This document shows, one piece after another, positions 27,165-35,900 of a DNA stretch of 64,000 nucleotides (position 1 is its first letter; every line of letters begins with the position of its first letter). The stretch is taken from assembly GCA_041390305.1 (NCBI GenBank), contig JAWKQE010000001.1:1-64000 (forward strand), read 5' to 3'. This DNA is from JACKCR01 sp041390305. GTDB taxonomy: Bacteria; Eisenbacteria; RBG-16-71-46; CAIMUX01. A program made the translations under genes and the position numbers. The notes under the pieces are model-generated. The model worked only from the letters and a program-made list of their open reading frames with translations, made no database searches and had not been told where the DNA came from.

Positions 27165-28457
27165 CTAGTGCGCGTGTCCGTGGCCGAAGGAGCCCTTCTC
27201 CAGCTCCGCCTTGAGTGTGAACCCGCCGTCGCTGACGTAACGGTCGCCCGGATGGAGGCCGGAGAGCACTTCGACGACACCTCTTCCGGTTCGTCCCAGT
27301 TCGACCGGCACGGGAGCGAAGCCTTCCGGGCTCTCGAGGAAGACCGCCGATCGGCCTTCGACGCGATGCACCGCCGTCGTCGGAATGGCGAGTGCGACGT
27401 CCTCGCTCTCCACCCGGATCTGCCCCGTCACGAACATCCCGGGCCGCCACTCCTGTTCGTGGTTCCGGAGGACGACGCGGGCGGTTGCGGTCCGCGTCCG
27501 CTCGTCCACGATCGGTGTGACGTAGCTGATCGTCCCCCGCTCGCTCGCCTCCTGGTGTCCGCGTAGGAGCACGACTTCCTGGCCCACGCGCACGCGTTCG
27601 AGATCACGCTGGTAGACCGTGAGGTCGATCCACACGGTCGAGAGATCCGCGATCACGAACGTGTCCCGGTCCCGGGACGCCGCCTCGCCGAGCGTGATGT
27701 GCTTGCCGATCACCGTTCCCGAGAGCAGCGTCTTCACCTCGAACGGCGCGAGGCTCTCGTCACTCTCGATGATCGCGAGCACCTGCCCCTGCCTCACGTA
27801 GTCACCGATCCCGACCCGCACGTCGGTCACGATCCCGGAGAACCGGGGAACGATGTGCGCGAGACGGTCGTCGTTGGGACGGACCTCTCCTGGGACTTCG
27901 AGCGTCTGCTCGATCACGCCGGGGCCCGCGGTGTCGACGATCACGCCGAACTCGGCGATCTCCGCGGGCGTGAGGGGGACGAGGTCGACGTGGTCATCGT
28001 GGTCGTCGTGGTCGTCCGCGTCGGCGTCGTGGTCGTGGCCTTCGTGGTCGTCCGCGTCGGCGTCATGGTCGTGGCCGGCGTGATCGTCGTGACCGGCGTC
28101 TGCGGCGTGGTCGTGACCGGCGTGGTCGTCTTGGCCCGTGTCCGCGTCGTGGTCGTGGCCTTCGTGATCGTCGTGGCCCGCGTCGGTGCCGGCGACGTCG
28201 TCCCCGTGGTCGTGACCGTCGTGGTCATCGTGGTCGTCATGACCCACGCCGGCGACGCCCGCATCCTGATCGGAGTCGTGATCGTGACCGGTGTGGTCGA
28301 CGTCCTCCGCGTGGGACTCCGCCGCGTTGCCGCTCCGCACGCCTGTCGCGACCAGCGTCGCGGCGATCACGAACAGGGCGCCCCCGGCCAGGACCCAGCG
28401 CATCGACAGCGCCGCTCCGCGATTGCCTACTCCACGCTTCCCGTTTCGAGTGCTCAT
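27165..28457 (-). CDS. Periplasmic adaptor of metal RND pump with giant His/Asp repeat
   Basis: The 430-residue adaptor has a membrane anchor (about 19-40), a His/Asp repeat (49-157, about 26 His in motifs such as GHDH and DDHEG), and then a normal membrane-fusion fold (IVPRFSGIVTDVRVGIGDYVRQGQVLAI, shown here in part; lipoyl and beta-barrel domains; VSDGGFTLKAELEKGSFGH end). The adaptor joins pump to channel and can pass metal to it; the repeat would bind Zn, Cu, Ni or Co. The start codon overlaps the channel gene's stop as ATGA. GGGAGGG precedes ATG 28457. Confidence 0.9.
   Translation of the reverse strand: MSTRNGKRGVGNRGAALSMRWVLAGGALFVIAATLVATGVRSGNAAESHAEDVDHTGHDHDSDQDAGVAGVGHDDHDDHDGHDHGDDVAGTDAGHDDHEGHDHDADTGQDDHAGHDHAADAGHDDHAGHDHDADADDHEGHDHDADADDHDDHDDHVDLVPLTPAEIAEFGVIVDTAGPGVIEQTLEVPGEVRPNDDRLAHIVPRFSGIVTDVRVGIGDYVRQGQVLAIIESDESLAPFEVKTLLSGTVIGKHITLGEAASRDRDTFVIADLSTVWIDLTVYQRDLERVRVGQEVVLLRGHQEASERGTISYVTPIVDERTRTATARVVLRNHEQEWRPGMFVTGQIRVESEDVALAIPTTAVHRVEGRSAVFLESPEGFAPVPVELGRTGRGVVEVLSGLHPGDRYVSDGGFTLKAELEKGSFGHGHAH
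27987..28313. repeat. His/Asp-encoding repeat region in the adaptor gene
   Basis: Units close to GGCCACGACCACGACGC-type (minus strand) recur with variable spacing, giving protein units like GHDHDAD, DDHEGHDHDAD and DDHAGHDHAAD. The region likely expanded by slippage or unequal recombination. Confidence 0.8.
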
Positions 28458-29923
28458 CGTGTCCCTCCCATCCCGTTACCGGCGGGCTGTCCGCCTTCCG
28501 CACCGAGCTCTCGATCGACGGGAGCGCCGAGTAGCCGTTGGATTTCCGTGTATGCCGTCTGGTAGGCAGCGGCCACCGCGACGTGGCGGCTTCGCAGCTC
28601 GAAGAGGAGTCGTTCGCTGTCCAGCACATCGGTCAGTCGCACCGCCCCGCGCAGGAACGCCTCCCGGGCCGCGGAGAACGCCGCGTCTGCTTCGGGTAGC
28701 GCCCGTTCCGAGAGCGCGTCCATCTCTCGATACGTAGCTGCGAGGTCGTGATGACGTTCCGCGAGCTGCGTCGCCGCATGGTTTCGCTCCGCCGCGCGTT
28801 CCGCCGCCACGCTCTCGATCCGACGTTCGGCCGCGATCCCCGCCCCGCGGTTCTTGTCGAAGATCGCGAGTGGCATTCCGATGCCGACGAGCAGCGAGAC
28901 GTCGTCGCCGTCGGCGGAGTAGCGGACGCCGGAACCGATCGTGAGATCCGCGCGCGCCATCGCGCGTTCGAGTTCGAGCACCGCCTGACGTCGTTCGGCT
29001 TCCGCGTCCCAACGCATCAGCATCGGACTCCGGTCGAGACCGGCGACCAGTTCCTCGAGGTCCGGCAGAGGCGCGACCGACTCCAGGGACCCGACCACTT
29101 GGAACGATGCAGGCGTCACAGGCCCGCCCCAGTTCGAGGCCAGACGCGTCCGCGCGGCCTCGTACTCGCGCCGTGCTTCCTCGAGGTCGATCCTCGAGAT
29201 CTCGAGTTCGACCCGGGCCCGACTCTCCTCGATCCGGGAACTCGAGCCCGCCTGCACGCGGCGCGAGATGGATGCGAGCATCTCCTCCGCCACCTGGACG
29301 AGCTCCTCCGACAACGCGACCTGTTCCCGCGCGGCGAGGGCGGCGATGAACGACGTCTTCGTCGCCGCCGCCCGTTCCGCGCGGGCGATCCCATAGTCCA
29401 GGAGCGCCAGGTTCGTCTCGTGGTCACCGACCGCTCTGCGTTTGCTTCGCTTGCCGCCGCGTTCGATCGGCTGGGAAAGAGAGAGCGTCGCTTCCGCTCC
29501 GCCCAGGCCGTGCGCTCCACCGGATCCGGCGAAGTTCTCGAGCTCGAGGCCGAGTTCCGGATTCGGCCTCACATCCAGGCCGATCGCTTCCGCTTCGACG
29601 GCCGACGCTTCGAGCCGTAGCGCCTCGAGCCCTGGATCCCGGGACAAGGCCCAGGACAGGGCATCGTCCAGCGTCAATGGACCGGTGGGACCAGCATTGC
29701 TGGTGACATCGGCTGTGCTGGTCGCGCCGGCCGTGGTCGCCGCATCGGCGCTGCTCTCGGCATCGCTGGTCATGGACGCGTCGGCAATACTGGCCGTGTC
29801 GCTGACGCTCGCCGCGTCGGCATTCCCATCCGCATCGGCAACGCCGACACCGCCGACGATGGCCGACGCAGCCACAGCGAGCCAGCCGGCGGTGTGGAAC
29901 CGCCGCCTTCGTTCTCTTCTCAT
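28454..29923 (-). CDS. TolC-like outer membrane channel of the metal efflux operon
   Basis: The 489-residue protein is of the CusC/CzcC group: two long helical-barrel repeats (LTLDDALSWALSRDPGLEALRLEA; GVRLTDVLDSERLLFELRS near the end is written in the sequence as AVRLTDVLDSERLLFELRS) and IERGGKRSKRR in the first half. It forms the exit duct for metal. After the signal peptide (AASAIVGGVGVADA) comes a Ser/Thr/Ala/Asp-rich, repetitive stretch (about residues 35-80) not usual in the family. ATG 29923 is preferred to an in-frame TTG at 29938. It overlaps the adaptor start (ATGA). Confidence 0.88.
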   Translation of the reverse strand: MRRERRRRFHTAGWLAVAASAIVGGVGVADADGNADAASVSDTASIADASMTSDAESSADAATTAGATSTADVTSNAGPTGPLTLDDALSWALSRDPGLEALRLEASAVEAEAIGLDVRPNPELGLELENFAGSGGAHGLGGAEATLSLSQPIERGGKRSKRRAVGDHETNLALLDYGIARAERAAATKTSFIAALAAREQVALSEELVQVAEEMLASISRRVQAGSSSRIEESRARVELEISRIDLEEARREYEAARTRLASNWGGPVTPASFQVVGSLESVAPLPDLEELVAGLDRSPMLMRWDAEAERRQAVLELERAMARADLTIGSGVRYSADGDDVSLLVGIGMPLAIFDKNRGAGIAAERRIESVAAERAAERNHAATQLAERHHDLAATYREMDALSERALPEADAAFSAAREAFLRGAVRLTDVLDSERLLFELRSRHVAVAAAYQTAYTEIQRLLGAPVDRELGAEGGQPAGNGMGGTR

Positions 29924-29975
29924 GTCCTCGTTTCCCAAGTTGATTGGTATCGGACGCAGCTACGCGGCACGGGAC

Positions 29976-30060
29976 CACGCGCGCGACCAGGCACGACGTG
30001 TCCACGCGCGACAAAGCACGAGGTCCACGCGCAACACGTCACGACATCTCCGCGCGCTAC
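29976..30060. repeat. About 24-bp imperfect repeat, four copies
   Basis: CCACGCGCGAC starts at 29976 and 30001, CCACGCGCAAC at 30024, and a weaker CTCCGCGCGCT near 30047, each followed by a CACGA-like block. It occupies the gap between the Cys-rich protein and the outer membrane channel of the efflux operon. Confidence 0.6.
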
Positions 30061-30105
30061 CAAAGGTGTCGCGTGACTCGAAAGATCTCGCCTAGGGAAC
30101 GGGAT

Positions 30106-30444
30106 TCAATTGAGGAGAGGGAGATCGCTCTCGAGTTGTGAGAGCTTCTTCCGTTCGGGGGGGAAGGGATCGATGCCACGCGCTTCGTGCTGCACCACGT
30201 CGAACTCGACCGACACATAGGTCTGTACGAGCGCGACGATCGGCGCGAGTACACCGACATCCGCACCGACGACGGGACGAACGGCCGAGTCCACGCACGG
30301 ATCGACCGCACAGTCGTCCTCGTGGTCACAGGCCACCGTTTCGGGGCAACCGGCGCAGAGGTGTTCGAGGACACCGGCGACGCAGAGTCCCGGGCTCGCC
30401 ACGATCGCCCAGATCGCGAGTATCGGTAGCAGGAAGTTACGCAT
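30106..30444 (-). CDS. Small secreted Cys-rich protein at the head of the efflux operon
   Basis: The 112-residue product has a signal peptide (FLLPILAIWAIVASPGLC, residues 4-21) and then clustered cysteines and acids (CAGCPETVACDHEDDCAVDPC), a likely metal-binding face, followed by a hydrophobic stretch (GVLAPIVALVQTYV). I do not know the family, but similar short Cys/His/Asp-rich proteins sit near Cus-type loci. No strong ribosome site precedes ATG 30444. It is on the same strand as the pump genes and probably transcribed with them. Confidence 0.6.
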   Translation of the reverse strand: MRNFLLPILAIWAIVASPGLCVAGVLEHLCAGCPETVACDHEDDCAVDPCVDSAVRPVVGADVGVLAPIVALVQTYVSVEFDVVQHEARGIDPFPPERKKLSQLESDLPLLN

Positions 30445-30584
30445 GGATAACGACCATTGTTCGGCAGAGCACCTACCAAACTCAAGACCTTTCTGTGGGG
30501 TCGACTACGGGGCCGTCTGCGGAGGCCGCTGCGGGACCGTGTGCAGGGTCGTCTGCGCAACCGTCCGCGGGACCGGCCGTAGGG

Positions 30585-31370
30585 TCACCCGTCACCATGC
30601 GACAGGAACCCGGCCTCCGCGAGGAGTTCCATGAGTTCGCGCGAGATCTCCTCGTTCTCGTCCTTCGTGTACTTGAGCGTGGTGTACACCTCGGCGAGGT
30701 TCTTCACGCCGGACTTCTCGATGAGCGCCGCGAGGTCCGGAAAGGACATGTACCGCTTCCACCCTTCGACTTCGCGCTTCTCGTAGGTCTTCAGGACCTC
30801 CGCGTCGCTCGGCACCTGGTACGTCTCGCGATGCACGAGCCCCTCGATCGGAAGCCGCGCGCGGAGGTCAGGGGCTTCGTCGGGCTTTCCGATCACGAGG
30901 GTCGTGGCGGGATAGACGGACTCGGGGAGTTCCAGGAACTTCGCGATCTCCACTCCCGCCGAGAGCGTCGTCCCCATGTAGCAGATGCCGTAGCCCATCG
31001 CCTCCGCGGCGAGCGCGGCGTTCTGCGCGGCGATGAATGCGTCCGAGAATCCGACGAGGAAGGAGAGGAAGTTGCCGTAGCCGGGCTCCGTTCCGGAGAG
31101 ACGACACCAGCGGTTCATCCGGTGCCAATCCACGACGAACGTGAGGAGGAGCGGCGCCTGGAGGATCATGTCCTGCTCGAAGTGGAGCTTCCAGAGCGTC
31201 TTCTTCCGCTCGGGATCCGTCGTCACGATCATGCTGTAGGTCTGCATGTTCCCGCTGCTCGACGCGCGGGTCGCGGCGTGGAGGATCCGGTCCAGGTCTT
31301 CTTCCGGAATCGGATCGCCGAGGTACTTCCGGATCGAGCGGTGGCCGTTCAAAGTATCGAATGTATTCAT
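30585..31370 (-). CDS. NfsA-type nitroreductase family protein
   Basis: The 261-residue protein has the FMN-nitroreductase start (HRSIRKYLGDPIPEEDLDRIL, here in part; RASSSGNMQTYSMIV) and the glycine-rich region EAMGYGICYMGTTL expected of NfsA-like flavin reductases, which use NAD(P)H to reduce nitro compounds, quinones or similar. ATG 31370 is the first codon of the conserved part; the frame is open much further upstream but that is antisense to the HAD gene. It is divergent from the HAD phosphatase with 73 nt between starts. Confidence 0.9.
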   Translation of the reverse strand: MNTFDTLNGHRSIRKYLGDPIPEEDLDRILHAATRASSSGNMQTYSMIVTTDPERKKTLWKLHFEQDMILQAPLLLTFVVDWHRMNRWCRLSGTEPGYGNFLSFLVGFSDAFIAAQNAALAAEAMGYGICYMGTTLSAGVEIAKFLELPESVYPATTLVIGKPDEAPDLRARLPIEGLVHRETYQVPSDAEVLKTYEKREVEGWKRYMSFPDLAALIEKSGVKNLAEVYTTLKYTKDENEEISRELMELLAEAGFLSHGDG

Positions 31371-31443
31371 GCCGGGGAGCATAGCGTCCGGCGGGCATGG
31401 GCGGGGCATTTTCAGCGGGCCGGACGTGCCGTATCCTGGGCCC
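31371..31443. promoter_or_regulatory. Shared divergent promoter region
   Basis: The 73 nt between the start codons of the nitroreductase (minus) and the HAD phosphatase (plus) must hold promoters for both. I cannot assign clear -35/-10 boxes. Confidence 0.4.
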
Positions 31444-32241
31444 ATGAAACCGCGCGGACTCCTGCTCGACCTCGACGGCACGATCTTCGTCGGCGACTCC
31501 CTCCTCCCCGGCGCCGCGGACGCGATCGCCGCGCTGGACGCAGCGGGGATCCCGACGCTGTTCGCCACGAACATGACGCGGCGGCCCCGACGGTCCCTCC
31601 TCGCGAAGCTCGAACGGATGGGACTGCCCCTTCCCGCGGACCGCGTGTACACCGCGCCGATCGCGGCCGCCTCGTGGCTGGCGTCCAAAGGCGTCGAGCG
31701 GATCCTCGCCTGCGTCGCGCGGGAGACTCTGGAGGACCTCACAGGGTTCGACCTCGTCGATCCCCGGCTGCCACTCAGCCCCGACGTCACGTGTCAGGCC
31801 GTTCTCGTCGGCGACCTGGGCGACGAGTGGAGCTACGACATCCTCAACGCCGCGTTCCGTCAGCTCATGAACGGGGCCGAGCTCGTCGCGGTGCAGAGGA
31901 ACCTCTACTGGCGTGCGTCTGACGGCCTCTCCCTCGACGCGGGCCCGTTCATCCTCGGGCTCGAGGCCGCGGCCGGAGTCGAGGCGACTCTGGTCGGAAA
32001 GCCGTCACCGAACTACTTCGAGCGCGCCGCGAACCTCATCGGCCTCACCGTCCCCGAGATCGCGATGGTCGGCGACGACATCGAGAGCGACGTGCTCGGC
32101 GCGCAGCGCGCCGGCGCGACCGGGGTCCTCGTCCGGACCGGCAAGTTCCGCCCGGAGGATCTCACCCGTGCGGCGTCCCCGGATCATGTGCTGGATTCGA
32201 TTGCGGAACTCCCCGCGTGGTTCCGCGAGCAGCAGGGGTGA
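31444..32241 (+). CDS. HAD-superfamily IIA phosphatase (LHPP/HDHD2-like)
   Basis: The 265-residue protein has the HAD motifs: DLDGTIF (motif I nucleophile), ATNMTRRPRR (motif II), GKPSPNYFERA with the motif III lysine, and MVGDDIESDVLGAQRAGA (motif IV). The IIA cap and length match the phospholysine/phosphohistidine pyrophosphate phosphatase type (LHPP or HDHD2-like). The natural substrate is not known from sequence. ATG 31444 lacks a strong ribosome site. Its stop is 6 nt from the end of the convergent response-regulator gene. Confidence 0.85.
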   Translation: MKPRGLLLDLDGTIFVGDSLLPGAADAIAALDAAGIPTLFATNMTRRPRRSLLAKLERMGLPLPADRVYTAPIAAASWLASKGVERILACVARETLEDLTGFDLVDPRLPLSPDVTCQAVLVGDLGDEWSYDILNAAFRQLMNGAELVAVQRNLYWRASDGLSLDAGPFILGLEAAAGVEATLVGKPSPNYFERAANLIGLTVPEIAMVGDDIESDVLGAQRAGATGVLVRTGKFRPEDLTRAASPDHVLDSIAELPAWFREQQG

Positions 32242-32247
32242 GCGACC

Positions 32248-32985
32248 TCACCCCAGGAACCGGTACCCCACGCGGTGCACGGTCATGATGAACGCCGGAT
32301 TCCCCGGATCGTCCTCGACCTTTCTCCGGAGCTTCGCGACGTGGACGTCGATCGTTCGCGTGAGCGGCGCGCGGTCGTAGCCCCACACGGCGTCGAGCAG
32401 CTCTTCCCTCCGCACCACCTTCCCGCGGTGTTCGATCAGGTAGCGGAGGAGTTCGAACTCGCGCGGCGACAGGTCGAGGCGTTCCTTTCCCTTCCACACG
32501 GACTGCGTCGCCATCTCTACGCGCACGTCCCCGAAGACGAACTCGCCGGCCGCCTTCTTGCGTGGCCCGGTGCGGCGGAGGAGAGCCTCCACGCGCGCGA
32601 GGAGTTCGAGGAATCCGAACGGCTTCGTCACGTAGTCGTCCGCGCCGAGTTTGAGGCCGAGGACCTTGTCGATCTCCTGCCCTTTCGCGGTGAGCATCAG
32701 GATCGGCAATTCGGTGCCTTCGCCGCGGAGTTCCTTCAGGACGTCGAGGCCGCTCTTCCGCGGCAGCATGACGTCGAGCAGCACCACGTCGGGCGGATCC
32801 TCGCGAATCGCGGCGAGCCCGGACTCGCCGTCCCGTTCGATCCGGACGTCGTAGCCTTCCAGCTCGAATCCGTCACGGAGCGCCGTGGCCATGGCGTCGT
32901 CGTCCTCTACCACGAGAACTCGACGCGCATGCCGGTCGTGGGGCCCGGAATCGGGCCGGCGCGCACCGCTCGGCTTGGCGTTCAT
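32248..32985 (-). CDS. OmpR/PhoB-family response regulator
   Basis: The 245-residue protein has a receiver domain with acid pair Glu27/Asp28, phosphorylation site Asp71 (VVLLDVMLP) and Lys121, then a winged-helix DNA-binding domain (LDLSPREFELLRYLIEHRG; TIDVHVAKLRRKV; VHRVGYRF). It would be phosphorylated by the histidine kinase encoded just upstream, with which its start overlaps by 4 nt (ATGA). It has an 18-residue charged leader before the receiver. Confidence 0.95.
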   Translation of the reverse strand: MNAKPSGARRPDSGPHDRHARRVLVVEDDDAMATALRDGFELEGYDVRIERDGESGLAAIREDPPDVVLLDVMLPRKSGLDVLKELRGEGTELPILMLTAKGQEIDKVLGLKLGADDYVTKPFGFLELLARVEALLRRTGPRKKAAGEFVFGDVRVEMATQSVWKGKERLDLSPREFELLRYLIEHRGKVVRREELLDAVWGYDRAPLTRTIDVHVAKLRRKVEDDPGNPAFIMTVHRVGYRFLG

Positions 32986-34637
32986 GTGGACTCCTTCTCC
33001 GGCCCCGCAAACGGTAGCTCGATCCGGAACTTGCTGCCAGCACCGGGTTCGCTCTCCACACGCGCGTGTCCGCCGTGCACCCTCACGATCTCCTGCACGA
33101 TGGAGAGTCCGAGACCGCTTCCCTTGACGTCGTGCACGCCGTGCGTCGGCACGCGGTGGAACCGTTCGAAGATCCGCTTCTGCTCCGAGGGCTCGATCCC
33201 GATGCCGTAGTCCTGGACTTCGATGCGCACGACCCCGTCGTTCGCCCCGCCCCGCGGACTCGCGGACACGCGCACCCGGATCTCCTTCCGGTCACGCGAG
33301 TACTTCGCGGCGTTCTCGAGCAGGTTGTCGATCGCCTGGGAGAGTGCGTCCGCGTCGCCGATGATCTCCGGAACGGCTCCTTCTGACGGCTCGATCCGAA
33401 CGTCGAACCCTTCCGAGACGGGACGGTGGCCAAAGCTCTCGACCGCGCGCGTCACGATGTCGACGACGTTCATCGGCACGAACGTGTAGGTCTTCTGGCC
33501 GGACTCCATCCGGCTGAACTCGAGGATCTTCTCGATCAGGTTGGAGAGGCGACGACTCTCGGCTTCGATCCTCTCTCCGTACTCGACGATCTTCTCCGGA
33601 GCGCCGACCCGCCCGGAACGAAGGAGGTCCGCGAACACGCGGATCGAAGCGACCGGCGTCCTTAGTTCGTGCGACACGTTCGACACGAAGTCCGCCTTCA
33701 TCTGGGAGACACGCATCTCCCGCTTCGCCGCCTGCAGCGCGAGAAGCACGCCCGCGAGCAGTACGAGCGCGAGGACGGCCGACAGCACGACCGAGAAGCG
33801 GAGCTCGGTCCTCTCCCACACGAGGGGGGACGGGCCGAGGCTGTAGAGAGAGATGGCCCAGTCCGTGAAGACGAAGGAGAACCGTCCGGTGCGGATCGGA
33901 ACCGCTCCCCCGACGTCCTCGGGCCCGAAGAGGCACACTCCGTTCGCGTCTTCGACCCGTAGAGCGATCCCTTCCTTCGGTGCATCGCTCGAGACGGGGA
34001 GAACGTGGGCCACGATGGCAGGGAGCACGTCCTTCTGGAACGTCGTCTCGTCCAGGATCGCGCCCGCGACGGCAACGACGATTCCGTCGGCATCCACGAT
34101 GGGTCGGACGAGGATGTCGTAGGACGGATCGCTCGCGTCGGAGACGAGCTCGGTCGATCTCATCGGCTGTGGTTGGGAGCGGATGATCTGGAAGGGCGAA
34201 CAGGCCACGATCACCGCGAGCGCTTCGGAGGAAGCGAACGCCTGCTCGAGGCTACCCGTGTCGGGGTTGTAGTAGAGGAACCGTCCGAAGGGCGCGCCGC
34301 GATAGTCCGCGAGGAAGAGCCGACGGACTTCGGGGCCCTGCATCTCCATCCACCGTTTCCGGATCCGTTCGTACCCGTCGCTCGCGAGGTCCGCCTCCGC
34401 GAAGGTGAGGAGCTCCTCGCCGAGGTTCCGGTATCTCTGCTCGACGTCGGTGCGAACGGCCGCGATCGCTCCCGCCACGCTGGCCTCGAACGCCATCGTC
34501 GAGAGCTCTTCGTAGCGACGGAGCCAGGCATACTGGAAGACGAGCAGGACGACGAGGGGCACGAGCGCGACGAGGAACGCGATCCAGAGTCGGTCAGTGC
34601 GGAACAGGTGCAAGTTTCGGCTCCTCGGGTCCCCCAA
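32982..34637 (-). CDS. Membrane sensor histidine kinase
   Basis: The 551-residue kinase has two membrane helices (about 18-38 and 285-305) around a periplasmic sensor region, then a HisKA box (SNVSHELRTPVASI) and a HATPase domain (N box DNLLENAAKYSRD; G1 DYGIGI; G2 GSGLGLSIV). It would autophosphorylate on that histidine and pass phosphate to Asp71 of the overlapping response regulator. The start appears to be TTG 34637, with AAGGA 7 nt before it. The sensed signal is unknown; the divergently encoded PDZ protein is a candidate target. Confidence 0.93.
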   Translation of the reverse strand: MGDPRSRNLHLFRTDRLWIAFLVALVPLVVLLVFQYAWLRRYEELSTMAFEASVAGAIAAVRTDVEQRYRNLGEELLTFAEADLASDGYERIRKRWMEMQGPEVRRLFLADYRGAPFGRFLYYNPDTGSLEQAFASSEALAVIVACSPFQIIRSQPQPMRSTELVSDASDPSYDILVRPIVDADGIVVAVAGAILDETTFQKDVLPAIVAHVLPVSSDAPKEGIALRVEDANGVCLFGPEDVGGAVPIRTGRFSFVFTDWAISLYSLGPSPLVWERTELRFSVVLSAVLALVLLAGVLLALQAAKREMRVSQMKADFVSNVSHELRTPVASIRVFADLLRSGRVGAPEKIVEYGERIEAESRRLSNLIEKILEFSRMESGQKTYTFVPMNVVDIVTRAVESFGHRPVSEGFDVRIEPSEGAVPEIIGDADALSQAIDNLLENAAKYSRDRKEIRVRVSASPRGGANDGVVRIEVQDYGIGIEPSEQKRIFERFHRVPTHGVHDVKGSGLGLSIVQEIVRVHGGHARVESEPGAGSKFRIELPFAGPEKEST

Positions 34638-34900
34638 AGCGGATCCTTATTATAGCCCGTACCTCGAGATCGACGCGCCTACGGACCGACCCGCGGCCCC
34701 GGCCCGCAGCCCACGCACTCCCGGCCCTTACGAAACGGTTACGTTTTTGACATCTTTTTACTTCCGTCGAGATCACTTTTACCTCGCCCTCTCGTACCTT
34801 GGTATCGGTGCGAGGACGAGATGCCGGTCTCTTCCCCATGAACCGTCCCGCTCCAAGACGGGACCTGGCCGGCACCCCCGGCCTCGATAGGAGATCCGCG
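34638..34900. promoter_or_regulatory. Divergent promoter region, AT-richer than surroundings
   Basis: The 263 nt between the histidine kinase (minus) and the PDZ protein (plus) contain TTGACA at 34747-34752, a possible -35 box for the PDZ gene, with a weak -10 about 17 nt on, and an AT-rich TTATTATAG segment near 34648 that could serve the kinase operon. Self-regulation by the two-component system is plausible but not shown. Confidence 0.35.
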
Positions 34901-35413
34901 ATGCGTTATCTGAAGTCTCTCGCCATGGCCGCTGCCGTACTCGCCATCGGCGTGTCCGCCTTCGCCGGAGAAAAGCCCGTCGCGAAGTGCGAATCGTCGA
35001 CCCAGGAATGCCTCGACTACATGGCCAAGAAGATGAAGGACAGTGGTTGGGTCGGCATCGAAATGGAGCAGGCCGAGGAAGGTTCCGGCTGGTCCATCAC
35101 GAAGGTCGTACCGGGAAGCCCGGCCGAGGCCGGCGGCATGCAGCCGGGTGACGTCCTCTTCGCGATGTACGGAATCGAGCTCAACGAGGCGAACCAGGAG
35201 AAGATCAAGCAGGCCCGCGCGGAATGGAAGCCGGGTCAGCACGTCGAGTACACCGTCCGTCGGGCGGGCGAGAATCACGAGATCCACCTGACCCTGGCTG
35301 CCATGCCGGCCGACGTCCTCGCCAGCTGGATCGGACGGCATCTGATGGAGAGTCATGCGTCCGTGGCCGAGTCGTCCGACACGGCCTCGAAGGAGAAGGG
35401 CGCAGACAGCTGA
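34901..35413 (+). CDS. Secreted PDZ-domain protein
   Basis: The 170-residue protein begins with a signal peptide (YLKSLAMAAAVLAIGVSAFA) and then a PDZ domain: WVGIEMEQ, VVPGSPAEAGGMQPGDVLFAM and the following strand VEYTVRRAG. PDZ domains bind protein C-termini; without an attached protease it may be an adaptor or chaperone in the periplasm. ATAGGAG lies 7 nt before ATG 34901. It is divergent from the two-component system, which suggests envelope stress control. Confidence 0.85.
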   Translation: MRYLKSLAMAAAVLAIGVSAFAGEKPVAKCESSTQECLDYMAKKMKDSGWVGIEMEQAEEGSGWSITKVVPGSPAEAGGMQPGDVLFAMYGIELNEANQEKIKQARAEWKPGQHVEYTVRRAGENHEIHLTLAAMPADVLASWIGRHLMESHASVAESSDTASKEKGADS

Positions 35414-35900
35414 GACGACACTGAACTCGGACGGCGCGACTCGTCCCCGGCAGCGTCGAGCGTTCGGCTCGACCTCGGGACCTGGCTGCATGGGTCGCGC
35501 CCCCCAAGAGAAGGAGGAGGGGACCGTTCCGAAACGAGGCAAGAACCGCCCCGGCAGGCAGAGCGCTTTGTAACGGAATTGGTCCCTCTCCCCCTCAGAC
35601 GACGGGCCTCGATGGCGTAACCTCTCCCACGTTCCATCGAGTGCCCGTCGCCTTTTTCGAACGGAAGCGCCCCGAGGCCGGCTCCCGCCCCCGGCGAGCC
35701 AGCCACTCGGGACCGCCGCGCCCTCTCGTCCACCGCGTCACCCTGACCGTCGACTCCCGGCCCCAACGCGGGCAGTTGCTCCCTCCTCCCGAGATCGCAT
35801 CCGAATCCGATCGACCTCCGCGGGTATATGGCCTCGGGCCGCGGAGCAAGCCGCCCGACGGCCCGTGGCACTCACACTCTCCGGGGAGTAGAATCCGTCC
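35414..35900. other. Intergenic stretch with one perfect small hairpin
   Basis: No gene-like frame. GTCGAGC (35455-35461) and GCTCGAC (35467-35473) form a perfect 7-bp stem over a 5-nt loop, 40 nt after the PDZ gene, a possible terminator without a T tract. The end of the region is the upstream sequence of the DUF4126 gene. Confidence 0.5.

Noticed and set aside
27987..28313. Possible CRISPR-like repeat
   Set aside because: Units are variable and within a coding frame that makes a His/Asp domain; no spacers and no cas genes.
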